A stretch of 64,000 nucleotides of DNA from contig MEFY01000002.1 in NCBI GenBank assembly GCA_001725325.1, forward strand, positions 995,559 to 1,059,558, written 5' to 3'. The translations under genes and the position numbers were made by a program. This DNA comes from Leifsonia sp. SCN 70-46 (GTDB lineage Bacteria > Actinomycetota > Actinomycetes > Actinomycetales > Microbacteriaceae). A model generated the notes under the pieces. It saw only the letters and a program-made list of their open reading frames with translations, had not been told where the DNA came from and did no database searches. Shown here piece by piece: positions 59,032 through 64,000 of this stretch. The number at the start of each line of letters is the position of its first letter. The stretch's first letter is position 1.

Positions 59032-59248
59032 GCCACCATCCCACCGGACGCGGGGGCTGAGCGCACCCCCTTGCGCGCACAATTCAGGCTGGACGGGACG
59101 CCGAGCCCCGATCAAGCGCTTGCCGGGGCGTCCCGCGCGGGATCTTCCTGAGTTGTTCACGCGGCCGCGGTGCGCGCCGCGGCGAAGTCCCGGCGTCCGC
59201 CCCCGCGCGCGACCGGCAGCCGGAGCTCGGGTCGCGCGGGCGTCCGGC
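59032..59248. other. Intergenic region, 217 bases, no gene seen
   Basis: It contains a GC-rich inverted repeat GGACGCC / GGCGTCC (59096-59102, 59127-59133) that could end the spermidine-synthase-like transcript on the minus strand. Nothing else is recognised. Confidence 0.5.
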
Positions 59249-60106
59249 TCAGTCCGCGCCGGGCCGCACCTGGAAGATGCTCTTGGTGGGCGGCGGGGAG
59301 GGGATCGCCGTGCCGTCGGTCACGACCGGTGCCCCCGCGATGAACTCCCGGAGCTCGGCACCCGCCACGATCTTCGACGGGTGCGGGCCCGCGGCGAGGA
59401 GCCGGGGCATCCACTCGAAGGGCAGCTCGGCCGCCGAGCCGACCATGACGAGGTTGCCGAAGCGCTTGCCCTTGAGGATCTGGGTCTCCGCGAGCACCGC
59501 GACGTTGCCGACGGCCGCCGAGAGCGTCGCCGCCTGGGCGCGCGCGAAGGCGAGGCCGGGGCCGTCGGCGACGTTGCAGAGGATGATGCCGCGCGGCGAG
59601 AGCAGTGCCACGGCGAGGCGGTAGAACTCGAGGCTCGTGACGTGCGCCGGGGTGCGCGCGCCGCTGAACACGTCGACGACCACGAGGTCGACGGATCCGT
59701 GCAGCCCCGCGGGCAGCTTGCCGAGTACCTCGCGGGCGTCGCCGTGGCGGATGCGGATGGACGCCTTCTTCGACCACGGCAGCTCGGCGCGCACGAGGTC
59801 GACGAGGTCGGACTCCAGCTCGACCACCTGCTGGCGGGAGTCGGGGCGCGTGGCCTCGACGTAGCGCGGGAGGGTGAGGGCGCCGGCACCGAGGTGCACG
59901 GCGGTGATGGGCTCGCCGGGCATCCCGATCTGGTCGATCACATGGCCCATGCGCTGCACGTACTCGAAGAAGAGCTCGGTGGGGTCGTCGAGGTTGACGT
60001 GCGACTGGGGCGTGCCGTCGACCGTGAGGGTGAACGCCCCGGGCACCCAGCGGTCGGGGGTCACCGTCGCCAGGTAGCCGCTGCCCGACAGCACTCGCTC
60101 GCTCAT
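59249..60106 (-). CDS. Spermidine-synthase-like protein (fused spermidine synthase family)
   Basis: A 285-residue Rossmann methyltransferase-like protein. ITAVHLGAGALTLPRYVEATRP is the SAM/dcSAM-binding strand 1 (GxG, ~72-78), QQVVELESDLVDLVRAELPW motif II, DLVVVDVFSGARTPAHVTSLEFYRLAVALLSPRGIILCNVAD the catalytic strand. Whether it makes spermidine is uncertain: actinobacterial members often lack aminopropyl activity. TAGCCT six bases before ATG. Confidence 0.8.
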   Translation of the reverse strand: MSERVLSGSGYLATVTPDRWVPGAFTLTVDGTPQSHVNLDDPTELFFEYVQRMGHVIDQIGMPGEPITAVHLGAGALTLPRYVEATRPDSRQQVVELESDLVDLVRAELPWSKKASIRIRHGDAREVLGKLPAGLHGSVDLVVVDVFSGARTPAHVTSLEFYRLAVALLSPRGIILCNVADGPGLAFARAQAATLSAAVGNVAVLAETQILKGKRFGNLVMVGSAAELPFEWMPRLLAAGPHPSKIVAGAELREFIAGAPVVTDGTAIPSPPPTKSIFQVRPGAD

Positions 60107-60222
60107 GGTCCGAGGCTAGCCGACCTGGGTAATGGCTCCGCGGAGTTGAGTAACCGCTGCCCATCCCCGCCGGCGGGCGGCCCGCGAATCTGGACACACC
60201 AACCCCCAACAAGGAGAGAACA

Positions 60223-60699
60223 ATGCACAAGAACATCAGCCTCATGGCGGCCTGCGTGGTCGTCGCGGGTGTCGCGCTCACGGGCTGCAGCGCCATCAAG
60301 GACGTCGTCGACGTCGCCACCCCCATCGTCGACGCGGTCGGCGAGGAGGACAGCTGGATCACGGTCGGCGACTGCTTCGACGAGACCTCGGGTGACGTCG
60401 TGGCCGACATCCCCACGATCGACTGCACGCTGCCGCACGACTACGAGGTGTACGCCTCGATCGACCTCGACAAGGCGGTCTGGCCCGGAGACGACGAGAT
60501 CTTCGCGCTCGCCGACGAGGCGTGCTACGCGCCGTTCGCCACCTGGGTGGGCGTGCCGTTCGACGACTCGACCCTCGACTACACGTACTACGTGCCCACC
60601 GAGGACGGCTGGAACGACTACGACGACCGCGAGGTCTCGTGCATCGTGTTCGACCCGGCCGGCAAGGTCACCGGCACGCTGCTCGCCTCGGGCCGCTGA
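60223..60699 (+). CDS. Septum-formation-like lipoprotein
   Basis: A 158-residue lipoprotein with lipobox LTGC (Cys ~22). SWITVGDCFDETSGDVVADIPTIDCTLPHDYEVYASIDL, EACYAPFATWVGVPFDD and WNDYDDREVSCIV give four cysteines and the pattern of the septum_form/DUF4190-associated domain. Role unknown. AAGGAGAG seven bases before ATG is the strongest ribosome site nearby. The gap 60107-60222 holds its promoter. Confidence 0.75.
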   Translation: MHKNISLMAACVVVAGVALTGCSAIKDVVDVATPIVDAVGEEDSWITVGDCFDETSGDVVADIPTIDCTLPHDYEVYASIDLDKAVWPGDDEIFALADEACYAPFATWVGVPFDDSTLDYTYYVPTEDGWNDYDDREVSCIVFDPAGKVTGTLLASGR

Positions 60700-60721
60700 T
60701 CGCGGGCTGGCGCCCGGGCGG

Positions 60722-61468
60722 TCAGCGCCCGGGCGTGAAGCTCTTGAGCACCTGCACGATCGTCGTCCCGCCGCCCATGGTGTCGGGGACCTCCGTGCGC
60801 ACGGGGCCCACCCCCTCCGCGATCCACGTGGTCGCGTCGACGGTGAGGCCCGAGACCCCGAGGTCGGGGAGCGAGATCACGAGCTGCTGCACGAGCTTGC
60901 GCGCCGTGTAGCTGCCGGCCGGCACGGTGACGTCCTCGGTGCCGGCGCCCGTGATGGCGAAGTCGATGGTCTCGGCGAACGTGCTGCCGCTCGTCTCGAC
61001 CGTGGCCTCGATGGTGCCGGTCTTCGCGGTGCCAGCCTCGAACTCGTCGGCGGTGGGCCACGTCATGGTGCCGCTCTCGACGGTGACCGTCGCCCCGCCC
61101 GCGCTCGGGATGGACTGGAACGGGACGCGGATCGAGCCGTCGGCGCCGAACACGTAGTCGACCGTGCTCACGACGTCGGGCTGCGAGCCGTCGTCCCACA
61201 CGAACGTGCGCTCGATCGTGACGCGCGCGCCGCCCGCGTCGGGCACGACGGCCGTCATGACCTCGGTGTCGGTCACGAGCATCCCGTCGCCGTAGTCGAT
61301 CGAGTACACCCACGTGTTGCCCTCGGCGACGGGGTAGTAGACGCTCTCGACCGTCGCCGCGGGTCCGTCGGTCGCACCGGGCTCCGTCGTCGGCCCGTCG
61401 GACGGGGCTGCTGCTGTGCATCCCGCGAGCAGGATGAGGCTGGCGAGGGCGAGACCGGTGAGCTTCAT
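60722..61468 (-). CDS. Lipoprotein of unknown function
   Basis: A 248-residue lipoprotein: lipobox LAGC (Cys ~17), a threonine-rich linker, then a beta-rich domain with repeated strand-turn pattern (VYYPVAEGNTWVYSIDYGDGML, VTIERTFVWDDGS, YTARKLVQQLVISLP). It resembles outer domains of the LolA/DUF-type bacterial lipoproteins but I cannot assign it. TAGCCT six bases before ATG. Confidence 0.65.
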   Translation of the reverse strand: MKLTGLALASLILLAGCTAAAPSDGPTTEPGATDGPAATVESVYYPVAEGNTWVYSIDYGDGMLVTDTEVMTAVVPDAGGARVTIERTFVWDDGSQPDVVSTVDYVFGADGSIRVPFQSIPSAGGATVTVESGTMTWPTADEFEAGTAKTGTIEATVETSGSTFAETIDFAITGAGTEDVTVPAGSYTARKLVQQLVISLPDLGVSGLTVDATTWIAEGVGPVRTEVPDTMGGGTTIVQVLKSFTPGR

Positions 61469-61493
61469 GCCCTCAGGCTAAGCCGCGCCCGGC

Positions 61494-62147
61494 TCAGGCG
61501 AGGGTAGGGAAATGGCGGGACAGCAGCTCGTCGACGGCGACGATCGCGGTCGCGAGCCGCTCGGGCCGCGGGCCCGTCACGAGGGTCCAGTGCTCGCCGC
61601 GCCTGTCGAGCTCCTCGACGAACCACCCGTGCATGAGCTCGCGGTAGTCCTCGCCGTCGCGGATGCCGTCCTGTTCGAACGCGACTCCCGCCACGTCGGC
61701 GAGGAGGTAGAGGCCGCGGGGAGGCGAGACCGGCACGGCCTCGAGCGCGGCCGTCGAGGAGTCGCCCAGGTAGCGGCGCTCCCACAGCTGGGTCGCGAAC
61801 GCGTCGGTGTCGCAGAACAGCACGGGCGAGCCGGATGCGGCCGCGGCATCCTCGAGGCGCTGCTGCTCCTGCGCGATGACGGCGAAGTCGTGCGCGGTCC
61901 ACTCGGCCGAGTGCACCTCCGCCTCGGGGTCGGCGTCGCGGACTCCCTGCCGGTCGAGGAGCACCTCGGTGTACTCGCGGCCGTACTCCGCGACCCACCG
62001 GGTGTCGGCCCAGATGCCGCCGATGCCGCGGTAGTGGCCCACGAGCTCGCGCGCGAGTGTCGTCTTGCCGGTGGACTCGGAGCCCACGATCACGACGCGC
62101 TGGGTGAGCGCCGCACGCTCGTCAGAGGTGAGCGAGAACCAGTCCAT
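61494..62147 (-). CDS. NadR-like P-loop kinase
   Basis: A 217-residue protein of the NadR kinase-domain type: [22 protein letters not shown] (Walker A, ~18-27), [14 protein letters not shown], and [19 protein letters not shown], which match the ribosylnicotinamide-kinase domain of NadR. The adenylyltransferase and HTH domains are absent, so it is probably a stand-alone nicotinamide riboside kinase. TATAAG lies six bases before ATG. Divergent from rpoB. Confidence 0.82.
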   Translation of the reverse strand: MDWFSLTSDERAALTQRVVIVGSESTGKTTLARELVGHYRGIGGIWADTRWVAEYGREYTEVLLDRQGVRDADPEAEVHSAEWTAHDFAVIAQEQQRLEDAAAASGSPVLFCDTDAFATQLWERRYLGDSSTAALEAVPVSPPRGLYLLADVAGVAFEQDGIRDGEDYRELMHGWFVEELDRRGEHWTLVTGPRPERLATAIVAVDELLSRHFPTLA

Positions 62148-62190
62148 GGGGTCCTTATACCGGCATCGGCGGATCAGGTCAAGAAAATAC

Positions 62191-62220
62191 TTGCGCAGGC
62201 GCGTCGGACCGTCCTATAGT
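62191..62220 (+). promoter_or_regulatory. rpoB promoter (-35 TTGCGC, -10 TATAGT)
   Basis: TTGCGC at 62191-62196 and TATAGT at 62215-62220 are separated by 18 bases. Initiation near 62227 would leave a leader of about 150 bases before the rpoB start. Confidence 0.6.
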
Positions 62221-62341
62221 TGATCCTTGCGCTCCCAGACAACCCATGCCGTCATATTGTGGACAGCTGGCGCGCCCCGAGTATAGCGGCGGGGCAGATC
62301 TTTCTTGGGTACTGGATGAGCATTTCATCACCGACAGTTAT

Positions 62342-62358
62342 GGCCTGAACACCAGGCC
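62342..62358 (+). promoter_or_regulatory. Leader hairpin next to the rpoB ribosome site
   Basis: GGCCTG-AACAC-CAGGCC hairpin, followed after three bases by GGAGG at 62362-62366. It could hide or expose the ribosome site; inference. Confidence 0.5.
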
Positions 62359-62374
62359 CACGGAGGTTATTTCC

Positions 62375-64000
62375 TTGGCTGCTGCGCGCACCGCGTCCAC
62401 CAAAAAGTCCCCCAAGAACGGCCGTTCCGCATCGCGGCTCTCGTTCGCCAAGATCACCGACACCCTGACGGTTCCGGATCTGCTCGCACTGCAGACCGAG
62501 AGCTTCGACTGGCTCGTCGGAAACGACATCTGGAAGCAGCGCGTCGCGGAGGGCGTGGCCGCAGGCCGCACCGACCTGCCGTCGCGCAGCGGCCTCGATG
62601 AGATCTTCGAGGAGATCTCGCCGATCGAGGACCTCGGCGAGACCATGCAGCTCTCGTTCACGGGCCCCGAGCTCGAGGAGCCGAAGTACTCGATCGACGA
62701 GTGCAAGGAGCGCGGCAAGACGTTCGCCGCGCCGCTCTACGTGAACGCCGAGTTCATGAACCACCTCACCGGTGAGATCAAGACCCAGACGGTCTTCATG
62801 GGCGACTTCCCGCTCATGACCGAGAAGGGCACGTTCATCATCAACGGCACCGAGCGTGTCGTCGTGTCCCAGCTCGTGCGCTCGCCCGGCGTCTACTTCG
62901 ACCGCACCCCCGAGAAGCTCTCCGACAAGGACATCTACTCGGCGCGCATCATCCCGAGCCGCGGCGCCTGGCTCGAGTTCGAGATCGACAAGCGCGACCA
63001 GGTCGGCGTGCGCATCGACCGCAAGCGCAAGCAGAGCGTGACCGTGTTCCTCAAGGCCCTCGGCCTCACGAGCGAGCAGATCCTCGAGGAGTTCAAGGGC
63101 TTCCCGTCGATCGAGCTCACCCTCGAGAAGGACTCCATCCTCACCAAGGAGGAGGCCCTCAAGGACATCTACCGCAAGCTGCGCCCGGGCGAGCAGGTCG
63201 CCGCCGAGGCCGCCCGCGCGCTCCTCGACAACTTCTACTTCAACGCGAAGCGCTACGACCTCGCGAAGGTCGGACGTTACAAGATCAACCGCAAGCTGGG
63301 CCTCGACACCGACATCAAGCAGTCGGTGCTCACCATCGAGGACATCATCGCGACGATCAAGTACCTCGTCGCGCTGCACGACACCTCGGCGCCGTACGTC
63401 ACGACGCACGAGAACGGCTTCCAGACCATCAAGGGCCTCCGCGATGGCAAGAAGGTCGACGTGCGCCTCGACGTGGACGACATCGACCACTTCGGCAACC
63501 GCCGCATCCGCGCGGTGGGCGAGCTCATCCAGAACCAGGTCCGCACGGGCCTCTCCCGCATGGAGCGCGTCGTCCGCGAGCGCATGACCACGCAGGACAT
63601 CGAGGCGATCACGCCGCAGACGCTCATCAACGTGCGTCCCGTCGTGGCGGCGATCAAGGAGTTCTTCGGAACGTCGCAGCTCTCGCAGTTCATGGACCAG
63701 AACAACCCGCTCGCGGGTCTGACCCACAAGCGCCGCCTCTCGGCGCTCGGCCCCGGCGGCCTCTCGCGCGAGCGCGCGGGCGTCGAGGTCCGTGACGTCC
63801 ACCCGTCGCACTACGGCCGCATGTGCCCCATCGAGACGCCCGAAGGCCCGAACATCGGCCTCATCGGCTCGCTCGCATCGTTCGCGCGCATCAACGCGTT
63901 CGGGTTCATCGAGACCCCGTACCGCCGCGTCGTGAACGGCAAGGTCACCGACAAGATCGACTACCTCACGGCATCCGAGGAGGACGACTTCATCGTCGCC
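62375..64000 (+). CDS. rpoB: RNA polymerase beta subunit, 5' part
   Basis: The first 542 codons of RpoB; the gene runs off the window. TTG 62375 is the start: GGAGG lies eight bases upstream and the reading frame before it has no better start. Early regions [27 protein letters not shown] and the beta lobes ([33 protein letters not shown]) are clear. The rifampicin region [31 protein letters not shown] is wild type at the positions that usually mutate (D516, H526, S531 of E. coli), so the enzyme should be rifamycin-sensitive. Confidence 0.97.
   Translation, partial: MAAARTASTKKSPKNGRSASRLSFAKITDTLTVPDLLALQTESFDWLVGNDIWKQRVAEGVAAGRTDLPSRSGLDEIFEEISPIEDLGETMQLSFTGPELEEPKYSIDECKERGKTFAAPLYVNAEFMNHLTGEIKTQTVFMGDFPLMTEKGTFIINGTERVVVSQLVRSPGVYFDRTPEKLSDKDIYSARIIPSRGAWLEFEIDKRDQVGVRIDRKRKQSVTVFLKALGLTSEQILEEFKGFPSIELTLEKDSILTKEEALKDIYRKLRPGEQVAAEAARALLDNFYFNAKRYDLAKVGRYKINRKLGLDTDIKQSVLTIEDIIATIKYLVALHDTSAPYVTTHENGFQTIKGLRDGKKVDVRLDVDDIDHFGNRRIRAVGELIQNQVRTGLSRMERVVRERMTTQDIEAITPQTLINVRPVVAAIKEFFGTSQLSQFMDQNNPLAGLTHKRRLSALGPGGLSRERAGVEVRDVHPSHYGRMCPIETPEGPNIGLIGSLASFARINAFGFIETPYRRVVNGKVTDKIDYLTASEEDDFIVA

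Noticed and set aside
1-64000. CRISPR arrays, insertion sequences, prophage or rRNA genes
   Set aside because: None seen: no regularly spaced direct repeats, transposases, integrases or rRNA sequence.

Overview
The window is chromosomal DNA of a high-GC Gram-positive actinobacterium, most likely a member of the Microbacteriaceae. The evidence is very high third-position GC, frequent GTG starts, an rpoB that starts with TTG, a Mycobacterium-like ClpC, ArgA-type acetyltransferase and Lhr-Nei2 pair, and actinobacterial families such as DUF2510, CGNR, DUF6230/DUF6114 and DUF7882. It is coding-dense core and near-core genome. I see no phage, insertion sequence, CRISPR array or rRNA operon. There is one tRNA, tRNA-Ser(CGA), at 10980-11069. 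About 22 genes begin directly behind a TANNNT hexamer placed six (seven in one case) bases before the start codon, which is the signature of leaderless mRNAs.

Layout. 1-10936: end of clpC, a GNAT acetyltransferase, a luciferase-like oxidoreductase, small membrane proteins, an ArsR/SRPBCC pair, a drug exporter, a PabC-like lyase, radA and a GDSL hydrolase. 10980-12660: tRNA-Ser with a terminator, followed by a lower-GC islet with two related lipoproteins. 12690-20468: SnoaL-like, permease, VOC, DedA, CPA1 antiporter, YcaQ-like and F420-reductase-like genes. 20469-20898 and 40391-40822: two gene-free stretches, each with a pair of about 83-bp palindromic repeats. 20899-24871: a RimK-like ligase with an RCK_C tail, divergent from a retropepsin-like protease, then a HelR-type RNA polymerase motor behind a rifamycin-associated-element-like palindrome, and a 43-residue zinc ribbon. 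25103-29973: a nucleoside salvage operon (phosphorylase, adenosine deaminase, BMP-type lipoprotein, MFS) facing a GntR regulator.

30003-32479: a TetR gene, a perfect operator palindrome and a DUF6230/DUF6114/secreted-protein operon with an odd frame problem. 32517-42745: MFS, small conserved proteins, tandem DUF7882 genes, MmpL exporter with MarR, an APC permease and a ChaA-like antiporter. 42761-49201: a membrane protein, a secreted nuclease-like protein, nei2 and lhr, the last three overlapping in one DNA-repair operon. 49259-57999: esterase, NUDIX, TetR-GNAT-cupin operon, a DEAD-box helicase with a basic tail, DUF1684, EVE, phosphosulfolactate-phosphatase-like, DUF427, CGNR and SprT-like genes. 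58009-62147: PQQ-type sugar dehydrogenase lipoprotein, spermidine-synthase-like, septum-formation-like lipoprotein, another lipoprotein and a NadR kinase-like gene. 62375-64000: first 542 codons of rpoB, with its promoter.

The most informative links are HelR at 22671 with its palindrome and rpoB in the same window (rifamycin tolerance acting on a polymerase whose visible resistance region looks wild type), the Lhr-Nei2-nuclease operon, and the uncharacterised TetR-DUF6230-DUF6114 locus.
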